Program-made: the position numbers and the translations under genes
In this document: one piece after another, positions 1 through 12,080 of the stretch
Layout: each line of letters starts with the position of its first letter
Position numbering within the stretch: the first letter of the stretch is position 1
Notes under the pieces: model-generated
Seen by the model: only the letters and a program-made list of their open reading frames with translations
What the model was told of the DNA's origin: nothing
Databases searched by the model: none
Assembly (NCBI GenBank): GCA_949752795.1
Contig: CATKHW010000008.1
Coordinates: 372,001 to 436,000, forward strand
Reading direction: 5' to 3'
DNA: 64,000 bases
Source: Hyperoodon ampullatus
Taxonomy: Eukaryota; Chordata; Mammalia; Artiodactyla; Ziphiidae

Positions 1-1750
1 GACCTTTGTCACCACAATGCTCAATACACTTGGCATCACAATGCTCGCTGACACTTGTCATCAGTATGCTCCTTGAACACTGTCATGACAAGGTTCCATG
101 CCTTTTTCATCACAATCATCCATTCCCTTTTCATCACAATGCTCCAAGACCCCTGTTATCACAATGCTCCATGACTCCAGTCATCACAATGCTTCATGAC
201 ACTTGTCATCACAATTGTCCATTACCTCGTCACACAAAGCTCTGTGACCTTGTTCACCACAATGCTCCATGAGATTTTTATCACAATGCTCTGTGTGACC
301 CTTGTCATCACAAAGCTCCATGCCTTTGTCAGCACAATGCTCCATGACCCTTGTCATCACAATGCTCGATGCGCGTGTCAGCACAGTGCTCCATAACCCA
401 TGTCATCACAATGCACCATGCACTTGTCATCAGAATGCTCCACATCCTTGTCATCAAAATGCTCCATAAACCTTGTCATCATAATGCTCCATGCACTTCT
501 CCTCAAAATGCCTTCTCACCACTGATATCACAATGTTCCATCACTAGTCATCACAATACTCCCTCACCCCTGTCATCACAATGTTCCATGACCCCTGTAA
601 TCACAATTCTCCATGCCCTTGTCATCACAAAGCTCCATGACGCATGTGATCAGAATGCTCCAAGGCCTTCTCATCACAATGCTCCATGCCCTTGTCATCA
701 CAATGCTCCAACACCACTGTAATCAAAATGCTCCATGCCCCTTTTCATCTCAATGCTCCATGAACCCTGTCATCACAATGCACCGTGCCCATCACCATAA
801 TATTGCATGCTATTGTCATCACAATGTAATCAAAATGCTCAGTGACCTCTGTCATCACAATGCAACAAACTCTTCTGATCACAATGTTCCATAACACTTG
901 TCATCACAATGCCCCATGACGCTGGTCATCACAATTATCCATGGTCTTCTCATCACAATGCTCCATGATCTTTGTCATCACAATGCTCAATACACTTATC
1001 ATCACAATGCTCCCTGACAGTTGTCATCAGTATGCTCCTTGAACCCTGTCATGACAAGGCTCCATGCATTTTTCATCACAATGATCCATTCCCTTTTCAT
1101 CACAATGCTCCAAGACCCCTGTAATCACAATGCTCCATGACCTTGTCATCACAAAGGTCCATGACGCATATCATCAGAATGCTCCATTGCCTTCTCATCA
1201 CAATGCTCCATGCCCTTGTAATCACATTGCTTCAAAACCCCTGTAATCTCAATGCTCCATGCACCTTTTCATCAGAATGCTCCATGCCCTTGTCATCACA
1301 ATGCTCCATGACCCTTGTCATCGCAATGTTCCAAGCCCTTGTCATCAAAATGCTCCATTACCTTTGTCATCACAATCCTCCATGACACTTGGTATCACAA
1401 TGCTCCATGCCATTGTCATCACAATGGACAATGACATATGTCATCACAATGCTCCCTGACACCTGTCTTCACAATACTCCGTGACCTTGTCATCACAAAG
1501 ATACATGCCCTTGTCATCACAATGCGCCATGCCCACTGTCATCACAATAATCCATGAAACATGTCAGACCAATGTTCCATGCCCCTGTCATCACAATGTT
1601 CCCTACCCTTGTCATCACAATGCTCCATGACCCCTGTCATCACAATGCTCAGTGACTCCAGTCATCACAATGATTCATGACTTTTGTCCTCACAATGGTC
1701 CATGCCCTCGTCACACAAGGCTCTGTGATCTTGGTCACCACAATGCTCCA
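1..1750 (+). repeat. Higher-order block A, copy 1
   Basis: This block of minisatellite units recurs in the same order at 20,899-22,646 (offset 20,896-20,898 bp) and, for its first 1.3 kb, at 2,766-4,075 (offset about 2,763). Shared rare variants show it is one block and not chance similarity of single units. They include the CTCAATACACTTGGCATC variant near the left end, the reversed-repeat variant TGTCATGACA at 81-90, the ACTAGTCATCAC variant near 545, and the GAAATCAAAATG-type variant near 825. The copies differ by scattered substitutions and a few 1-2 bp indels. The block carries no recognisable gene. Confidence 0.8.
1410..1444. repeat. Recurrent double-palindrome unit (example copy)
   Basis: CCATTGTCATCACAATGG (1,410-1,427) is an inverted repeat of CCATTGT/ACAATGG around a 4 bp centre. 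It is followed at once by ATGACATATGTCAT (1,431-1,444), a perfect 14 bp palindrome. The pair recurs about twenty times across the whole array with few changes, for example near 8,683, 11,068, 15,376, 17,965, 19,318, 22,329, 24,396, 28,078, 31,026, 38,993 and 45,004. SOX proteins bind ACAAT-type cores and TALE homeodomain proteins bind TGACA/TGTCA. Any binding here is inference. Confidence 0.6.
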
Positions 1751-2765
1751 TGAAATTTTAATCACAATGCTCTGTGTCCCTTGTCATCACAGTGCTCCAT
1801 GCCTTTGTCAGCACAATGCTCCATGACACTTGTCATCACAATGTGCCATGCTCTTTTCATCACAATGTTCCACATCCTTTTCATCGCTATGCTCCATAAA
1901 ACTTGTCATTACAATGCTCCATGCACTTCTCATCAAAATGCTCACTCAACACATATATCACAATGTTCCATCACTAGTCATCACAATACTCCCTCACCCC
2001 TCTCATCACAATGTTCCATGACCACTGTCATCACAGTGCTACATGCCCTTATCATCACAATGCTCCATGACCCCTGACATCACAATGTTCCATAACCCCT
2101 GTCACAGAATGCTCCATGACCCATTTCATCACAATGCTTCATGACCCCTGACATCACAATGTTCCATAACCCCTGTCATCAAAATATTCCATGACACTTT
2201 TATTCAAATTGCTCCATCACCCTGTCTTCACAATGCTCCCTGCCCTTCTCATCACAATGTACCACGCCCTTGTCATCAAACTGCCCCATGACATTTGTCA
2301 TCACAAAGCTCCATGACCTTTGGCATCACAATGCTCCATGCCATTGTCATCACAATGCTCAATGAAATCTCTCATCACATTGCTCCATGCCCTTGTCATC
2401 ACAGTGCTCCATTACACCTGTCATAACAATGCTCCATGACCCTTGCCATCACAATGTTCCACGGCCTTGTCATCACAAGGCTCCATGAACCTTGTCATCA
2501 CAATGCTCCAAGACCTCTGTAATCACAATTCTCCATGCCACTTTTCAACTCAATGCTCCATGAACACTGTCATTACAATGCACCATGCCCATCATCATAA
2601 TGATTCATGCTATTGTCATCACAATGAAATCAAAATGCTCCATGTCCTCTGTCATCACAATGCTCCAAAAACTTCTAATCACAATGTTCCATAACACTTG
2701 TCATCACATGCCCCATGACGCTCGTCATCACAATTATGCAAGGTCTTCTCATCACAATGCTCCAT

Positions 2766-4075
2766 GAACTTTGTCAATACAATGCTCAATACACTTGGCA
2801 TCACAATGCTCACTTACACTTGTCATCAGTATGCTCCTTGAGCACTGTCATGACAAGGCTCCGTGCCTTTTTCATCACAATGTTAAATACCCTTTTCATC
2901 ACAATGCTCCAAGACCCCTGTTATCACAATGATCCGTGATTCCAGTCATCACAGTGCTTCATGACACTTCTCATCACAATGGTCCATGACGTGGTCACAC
3001 AAAGCTCCGTGACCTTTGTCACCAAAATGCTCCATGAAACTTTTATCACAATGCTCTCTGACCCTTGTAATCACAAAGCTCCATGCCTTTGTCAGCACAA
3101 TGCTCCATAACCCTTGTCATCACAATGCTCGATGCGCGTGTCAGCACAATGCTCCATAACCCATGTCATCACAATGCACCATGCACTTGTCATCACAATG
3201 CTCCACATCCTTGTCATCAAAATGCTCCATAAACTTTGACATCACAATGCTCCATTCACTTCTCCTCAAGATGCCTTCTCACCACTGATATCACAATGTT
3301 CCATCACTAGTCATCACAATACTCCCTAACCCCTGTCATCACAATATTCCATGACCCCTGTAATCACAATTCTCCATGCCCTTGTCATCACAAAGCTCCA
3401 TGACGCATGTCATCAGAATGCTCCATGGCCTTCTCATCACAATGCTCCATGCCCTTGTCATCACAATGCTCCAACACCCTTGTAATCACAATGCTCCATG
3501 CCCCTTTTCATCTCAATGCTCCATGAAACCTGTCATCACAATGCACCGTGCCCATCACCATAATATTTCATGCTATTGTCATCACAATGAAATCAAAATG
3601 CTCAATGACCTCTGTCATCACAATGCACCGAACCCTTCTGATCACAATGTTCCATAACACTTGTCATCACAATGCCCCATGACGATGGTCATCACAATTA
3701 TCCATGGTCTTCTCATCACAATGCTCCATGATCTTTGTCATCACAATGCTCAATACACTTATCATCACAATGCTCCCTGACAGTTGTCATCAGTATGCTC
3801 CTTGAACCCTGTCATGACAAGGCTCCATGCATTTTTCATCACAATGATCCATTCCCTTTTCATCACAATGCTCCAAGACCCCTGTAATCACAATGCTCCA
3901 TGTCCTTGTCATCACAAAGCTCCATGATGCATGTCATCAGAATGCTCCATTGCCTTCTCATCACAATGCTCCATGCCCTTGTAATCACATTGCTTCAAAA
4001 CGCCTGTAATCTCAATGCTCCATGCACCTTTTCATCAGAATGCTCCATGCCCTTGTCATCACAATGCTCCATGCC
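2766..4075 (+). repeat. Higher-order block A, copy 2 (partial)
   Basis: The unit order matches 1-1,310 at a constant offset near 2,763 bp, for example 613 to 3,376 and 1,137 to 3,900. It diverges after about 4,075, where the other copies continue with a different variant series. The spacing of 2.76 kb is one candidate for the local higher-order repeat length. Confidence is lower than for the long-distance copy because the match is shorter. Confidence 0.7.
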
Positions 4076-6794
4076 CATTGTCATCACAATAATCCATTAA
4101 ACTTGTCAGACCAATGTTCCATGCCCCTGTCATCACATTGCTCCATGCCCTTGTCATCACAGTGCTTCATGACCTCTTTCATCACAATGTTCCGTGACTC
4201 CAGTCATCACAATGCTTCATGAACTATCTCATCACAATGGTCCATGCCCTCGTCACACAAGGCTCTGTGATCGTTTTCACCACAATGCTCCATGAATATT
4301 TCATCACAATGCTCTGTGTCCCTTGTCATCAAAATGCTCCATGCCTTTGTCAGCACAATGCTCCATGACACATGTCACCAAAATGCTCCATTCGCTTGTC
4401 ACCACAATGCTCCATGACCCATGTCATCACAATGCACCATGCGCTTGTCATCAAAATACTCCACATCCTTAACATTGCTATGCTCCATAACACTTGTCAT
4501 CAGAATGCTCCATGCACTTCTCATCAAAATGCTCTCTCACCAAATATATCACAATGTTACATCACTAGTCATCACAATACTCCCTCACCCCTGTCATCAC
4601 CGTGTTCCATGACCCCGGTCATCACAGTGTTACATGCCCTTATCATCACAATGCTCCATGACCCCTGTCATCACATTGCTACATGCCCTTATCATCACAA
4701 TGCTCCATGACCCCTGACATCACAATGTTCCATAACCCCTGTCACAAAATGCTCCATGACCCATTTCATCACAATGCTTCATGACCCCTGACATCACAAT
4801 GTTCCATAACCACTGTCATCAAAATATTCCACGACCCTTTTCATCAAATTGCTCCATGACCCTGTCATCACAATGCTCCCTGTCCTTCTCATCTCAATGA
4901 ACCATGCCCTTGTCGTCAAAATGCCCCATGACATATGTCATCACAAAGCTCCATGACACTTGGCATCACAATGCTCCATGCCATTTTTATCACAATGCTC
5001 AATGAAATCTCTCATCACATTGTTCCATGCCGTTGTCATCACAGTGCTCCTTTACACCTGTCATAACAATGCTCCATGACCCCTGCCATCACAATGTTCA
5101 ACGGCCTTGTCATCACAAGGCTCCATGACGCTTGTCATCACAATGCACGAAGACCTCTGTAATCACAATTCTCCATCCCCTTTTCATTTCAATGCTCCAT
5201 AACCCATGTCATCACAATGAACCATGCACTTGTCATCACAATTCTCCACATTCTTTTCATCAAAATGCTCCATAAACCTTGTCATCACAATGCTCCATGC
5301 ACTTCTACTCAAAATGTTTTCTCACCACTGATATCACAATGTTCCATCACTAGTCATCACAATACTCCCTCACCCCTGTCATCACAATATTCCATGACCC
5401 CTGTAATCACAATTCTCCATGCCCTTGTCATCACAAAGCTCCATGAAGCATGTCATCAGAATGCTCCATGGCCTTCTCATCACAATGCTCCATGCCCTTG
5501 TCATCACAATGCTCCAACACCCCTGTAATCACAATGCTCCATGCCCCTTTACATCTCAATGCACCATGAACCCTGTCATCACAATGCACCGTGCCCATCA
5601 GCATAATATTTCATGCTATTGTCATCACAATGAAATCAAAATGCTCAATGACCTCTGTCATCACAATGTACCCAACCCTTCTGATCACAATGTTCCATGA
5701 CACTTGTCATCACAATGCCCCATGACGCTGGTCATCACTATTAATCATGGTCTTTTCATCACAATGCTCCATGATCTTTGTCATCACAATGCTCAATACA
5801 CTTTTCATCACAATGCTCCCTGACAGTTGTCATCAGTATGCTCCTTGAATCCTGTCATGACAAGGCTCCATGCATTTTTCATCACAATGATCCATTCCCT
5901 TTTCATCACAATGCTCCAAGACCCGTGTAATCACAATGCTCCATGTCCTTGTCATCACAGAGCTCCTTGATGCATGTCATCAGAATGCTCCATTGCCTTC
6001 TCATCACAATGCTCCATGCCGTTGTAATCACATTGCTTCAAAACCACTGTAATCTCAAAGCTCCAAGCACCATTTCGTCCGAATGCTCCATGAACCTTTT
6101 CATCAAAATGCTCCATTACCCCTGACATCACAATGTTCCATAACCCCTGTCATCAAATTGTTCCATGACATTTTTCATCAATATGCTCCATGACCCTGTC
6201 ATCACAATGGTCCATGACACCTGTCATCACAATGCTCCATGCCCCTTGTCATTAAAGAGATCCATGACGCTCTTCTTCATAATTATCAGTGGTCTTTTCA
6301 TCACAATGCTCCACGGTCTTGGTATCACAATTCTCCATCCCCTGTTCATCACAATGCTCCATGTCCCATGTCATTACAATTCTCCACGTTCTTGTCATCA
6401 CAATGCTTCGTGACACTTCTCATCACAATGTTACATGATCTTGTCATCACAATTCTCCATGCAGTTGTCATCGCAATACTCTATGACACCTGTCATAGCA
6501 AGCTCCATGCGCTTGTCATCACAATGCTTCACGACGTTGTCATCAGAATTCTCAATGGCCCTTGTCATCACAATGCTCCATGCCCTGGTCATCACAATGC
6601 TCCATGACCCTTGTCATCAAAATGATCCAAGCCCTTGTCATCAAAATGCTCCATTGCCTTTATCATCACAATCCTCCATGACACTTGGTATCACAACGCT
6701 CCATGCCATTGTCATCACAATGGACAATGATATATGTCATCACAATGCTCCCTGACACCTGTCTTCACAATATTCCATGACCTTGTCATCACAA

Positions 6795-9053
6795 TGTTCC
6801 ATGACACTTGTCATCACAATGCCCCATGACGCTGGTCATCACTATTATCCATGGTCTTTTCATCACAATGCTCAATGATCTTTGTCATCACAATGCTCAA
6901 TACACTTATCATCACAATGCTCCCTGACAGTTGTCATCAGTATGCTCCTTGAAACCTGTCATGACAAGGCTCCATGCATTTATCATCACAATGATCCATT
7001 CCCTTTTCATCACAATGCTCCAAGACCCCTGTAATCACAATTCTCCAGTCCTTGTCATCACAAAGCTCCATTACGCATGTTATCAGAATGCTCCATTGCC
7101 TTCTCATCAAATTGCTCCATGCCCTTGTAATCACATTGCTACAAAACCCCTGTAATCTCAATGCTCCATGCACCTTTTCATCAGAATGCTCCATGACCCT
7201 TTTCATCAAAATGCTCCATTACCCCTGACATCACAATGTTCCATAACACCTGTAATCAAAATGTTCCATGACACTTTTCATCAATTTGCTCCATGACCCT
7301 GTCATCACAATGCTCCATGCCCTTCTCATCACAATGCACCTCGACCTTGTCATCAAAATGCTCCATGACGTTTGTCATCACAAAGCTCCATGACCCTTGG
7401 CATCACAATGCTCAATGCCATTTCATCACACTGCTACATGAAACCTCTCATCACATTGCTCCATGCCCTTGTCACCACAATGCTCCATGACGCTTGTCAT
7501 CACAATGCTCGATACTCTTCTCATCACAATGCTCCATGCCCTTGTCATTACAATCCTCCATGACACATGTATCACAGTGTTCCGTGCCCTAGTCATCACA
7601 ATGTTCCATGCCGAATCTCATCACAATAATCCATGAAATTTTCAGACCAATGTTCCATGCCCTTGTCATCACAATGCTCCATTACCCCTGTCATAACAAT
7701 GCTCCATGACCCCTGCCATCACAATGTTCCACCGCCTTGGCATCCAAGGCTCCATGACTCTTGTCATCACTTTGCTCCAAGACCCCTGTAATCACAATGC
7801 CCCATGCCCTTGTCATCACAAAGATCCATGACACATGTCATCAGAATGCTCCATGGCCTTCTCATCACAAGGCTCCATGACCTTGTCATCACAATGCTCC
7901 AAGACCCATGTAATCACAATGCTCCATGCCCCTATTCATCAGAATGCTCCATGAAACTTGTCACCACAAGGCTCCATGGTCTTCTCATCACACTGCTCCA
8001 GGACCTTGTCATCACAATGTTCCATTCCCTTGTCATCACAATGCTCCTTGACCACTGTCATCACAATACTCCATGAACATTTTCAGGCCAATGCTCTATG
8101 ACCTTCTCATCACAGTGCTGCATGACCCTTCTCATCACAATGCTCCATGACCTCTCTCATCACAATGCTCCATGACACCTGTCATCACAATGCTCCATGC
8201 TCCTTGTCATTACAGTGATCCATTACGCTCTTCATCATAATTATCCATGGTCTTTTCATCAAAATGCTCCACGGTCTTGCTATCACAATTCTACATGCCC
8301 TGTTCATCACAATGCTCCATGTCCCATGTCATTACAATTCTCCACGTCCTTGTCATCACAATGCTTCGTGACACTTCTCATCACAATGTTACATGATCTT
8401 GTCATCACAATTCTCCATGCACTTGTCATCGCAATGCTCTATGACCCCTGTCATAGCAAGCTCCATGCGCTTGTCATCACAATGCTTCACGACGTTGTCA
8501 TCAAAATTCTCAATGGCCCTTGTCATCACAATGCTCCATGCCATTGTCATCACAATGCTCCATGACCCTTGTCATCACAATGTTCCAAGCCCTTGTCATC
8601 AAAATGCTCCATTACCTTTGTCATCAAAATCCTCCATGCACTTGGTATCACAATGCTCCATGCCATTGTCATCACAATGGACAATGACATATGTCATCCC
8701 AATGCTCCCTGACACTTGTCTTCAAAATACGCCATGACCTTGTCATCACAATGTTCAATGCCTTTGTCATCACAATGTGCCATGCCCACTCTCATCACAA
8801 TAATCCATAAATCTTGTCAGAGCAATGCTCCAAGACCCCTGTCATCACAATGCTCCCTGACACCAGTCATCACAATGCTTCATGACCTTTGTCATCACAA
8901 TAGTCCATGACCTCGTCACACAAAGCTCTGTGACCTTTGTCACCACAATGCTCCTTGAAACTTTTATCACAATGCTCTGTGACCCTTGTCATCACTAAGC
9001 TCCATGCCTTTGTCAGCACAATGCTCCATGACCCTTGTCATCACAATGCTCGA
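6795..9053 (+). repeat. Higher-order block B, copy 1
   Basis: This block matches 26,066-28,445. The offset is 19,269-19,270 bp in the left part and 19,392 bp from about 7,800 on. The 122 bp change is explained by a local duplication in the other copy. By eye the stretch from about 8,331 to 8,995 is base-for-base identical to its partner, although units elsewhere in the array differ by several substitutions each. The match ends near 9,053, where this copy continues with GATGCGCGTGTCAG and the other with GATACTATTCTC. Confidence 0.85.
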
Positions 9054-9599
9054 TGCGCGTGTCAGCACAATGCTCCATAACCCATGTCATCACAATGCAC
9101 CATGCACTTGTCATCACAATGCTCCACATCCTTGTCATCAAAATGCTCCATAAACCTTGTCATCACAATGCTCCATGCACTTCTCCTCAAAATGCCTTCT
9201 CACCACTGATATCACAATGTTCCATCACTAGTCATCAAAATACTCCCTCACCCCTGTCATCACAATATTCCATGACCCCTGTAATCACAATTCTCCATGC
9301 CCTTGTCATCACAAAGCTCCATGACGCATGTCATCAGAATGCTCCAGGGCCTTCTCATCACAATGCTCCATGACCTTGTCATCACAATGCTCCAACACCC
9401 TTGTAATCACAATGATCCATGCCCCTTTTCATCTCAATGCTCCATGAACCCTGTCATCACAATGCACCGTGCCCATCACCATAATATTTCATGCTATTGT
9501 CATCACAATGAAATCAAATTCTCAATGACCTCTGTCATCACAATGCACCAAACCCTTCTGATCACAATGTTCCATAACACTTGTCATCACAATGCCCCA

Positions 9600-12080
9600 T
9601 GATGCTGGTCATCACAATTATCCATGGTCTTCTCATCACAATGCTCCATGACCTTTGTCATCACAATGCTCAATACACTTATCATCACAATGCTCCCTGA
9701 CAGTTGTCATCAGTATGCTCCTTGAACCCTGTCATGACAAGGCTCCATGCATTTTTCATCACAATGATCCATTCCCTTTTCATCACAATGCTCCAAGACC
9801 CCTGTAATCACAATGCTCCATGTCTTTGTCATCACAAAGCTCCATGAAGCATGTCATCAGAATGTTCCAATGCCTTCTCATCACAATGCTCCATTTCCTT
9901 GTAATCACATTGCTTCAAAACCCCTGTAATCTCAATGCTCCATGCACCTTTTCATCAGAATGCTCCATGACCCTTTTCATCAAAATGCTCCATTACCCCT
10001 GACATCACAATGTTCCATAACCCCTGTCATCAAAATGTTCCATGACACTTTTCATCAATTTGCTCCATGACACTGTCATCACAATGATCCCTGCCCTTCT
10101 CATCACAATGCACCACGACCTTGTCATCAAAATGCTACAGGACGTTTGTCATCCCAAAGCTCCATGACCCTTGGCATCACAATGCTGCATGCCATTTCAT
10201 CACAATGCTACATGAAACCTCTCATCACATTGCTCCATGCCCTTGTCACCACAATGCTCCATGACGCTTGTAATCACAATGCTCGATACTCTTCTCATCA
10301 CAATGCTCCATGCCCTTGTCATTACAATTCTCCATGACACATGTCATCAGAATGCTCCATGACCTTGTCATCACCATGCTCCAAGACCCCTGTAATCACA
10401 ATGCTCCATGCCCCTATTCATCAGAATGCTCCATGAGACTTGTCATCACAAGGCTCCATGGTCTTCTCATCACACTGCTCCAGGACATTGTCATCACAAT
10501 GCTCCATTCCCTTGTCATCACAATGCTCCATGACCCCTCTCATCACAATGCTCCATGACACCTGTCATCACAATGCCCCATGCCCCTTGTCATTACAGAG
10601 ATCCATGACGCTCTTCATCATAATTATCCATGGTCTTTTCATCACAATGCTCCACGGTCTTGGTATCACAATTCTCCATGCCCTGTTCATCACAATGCTC
10701 CATGTCCCATGTCATTACAATTCTCCACGCACTTGTCATCACAATGCTTCGTGACACTTCGCATCACAATGTTACATGATCTTGTCATCACAATTCTCCA
10801 TGCACTTGTCATCGCAATGCTCTATGACCCCTGTCATAGCAAGCTCCATGCGCTTGTCATCACAATGCTTCACGACGTTGTCATCAAAATTCTCAATGGC
10901 CCTTGTCATCACAATGCTCCATGCTCTTGTCATCACAATGCTCCATGACCCTTGTCATCACAATGATCCAATCCCTTGTCATCAAAATGCTCCATTACCT
11001 TTGTCATCACAATCCTCCATGACACTTGGTATCACAATGCTCCATGCCATTGTCATCACAATGGACAATGACATATGTCATCACAATGCTCCCTGACACC
11101 TGTCTTCACAATACTCCATGACATTGTCATCTCAATGTTCCATGACCTTGTCATTACAATGTGCCATGCCCACTCTCATCACAATAAGCCATAAATCTTG
11201 TCAGAGCAATGCTCCATGACCCTTGTCATCACAATGTTCTGTGACTCCAATCATCACAATGCTTCATGACTTTTGTCATCACAGTGGTCCATCCCCTCTT
11301 CAAACAAGGCTCTTTGATCTTTTTCACCACAATGCTCCATGAATATTTCATCACAATGCTCTTTGTCCCTTGTCATCAAAATGCTCCATGCCTTTGTCAC
11401 CACAATGCTCCATGCCGTTGTCATCACAATGCTCCATGCCCATTGTCATCACAATAATCCATGAAACTTGTCAGACAAATGTTCCATGCCCCTGTCATCA
11501 CATTGCTCCATGGCCTTGTCATCACAATGCTCCATGACCCCTTTCATCACAATGCTCTGTGACTCCAGTCATCACAATGCTTCATGACCTATCTCATCAC
11601 AATGGTCCATTCCCTTGTCACAAAAGGCTCTGTGATCTTTTTCACCACAATGCTCCATGAATATTTCATCACAATGTTCTGTGTCCCTTGTCATCAAAAT
11701 GTTCCATGCCTTTGTCTGCACAATGCTCCATGACACTTGTCATCAAAATGCCCCATGCGCTTGTCAGCACAATGCTCCATGACACATGTCATCACAGTGT
11801 GCCATGCTCTTTTCATCACAATGCTCCACATCCTTTTCATTGCTATGCTCCATAAAACTTATCATCACAATGCTCCATGCACTTCTCATCAAAATGCTCT
11901 CTCACCACATATATCACAATGTTACATCACTAGTCATCACAATACTCCCTCACCACTGTCATCACAGTGTTCCATGCCCCTGTCATCACAGTGCTACATG
12001 CCCTTATCATCACAATGCTCCATGACACCACTCATCACATTGTTACATGCCCTTATGATCACAATTCTCCATGACCCCTT
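9600..12080 (+). repeat. Higher-order block C, copy 1
   Basis: The unit order matches 22,895-25,400. The offset is 13,301 bp on the left (9,820 to 23,121; 10,146 to 23,447) and 13,325 bp after one inserted 24 bp unit near 10,350 (10,440 to 23,765; 10,580 to 23,905; 11,266 to 24,591; 11,737 to 25,062). The single-unit indel is the only clear length change over about 2.5 kb. Substitutions are more frequent than in block B, so this event is probably older. Confidence 0.8.

Noticed and set aside
184..384. Minus-strand frames within the array
   Set aside because: They are the antisense of the same units (MEHCDDKG-type repeats), short and stopped by the TGA in the reversed unit. No evidence of a gene.
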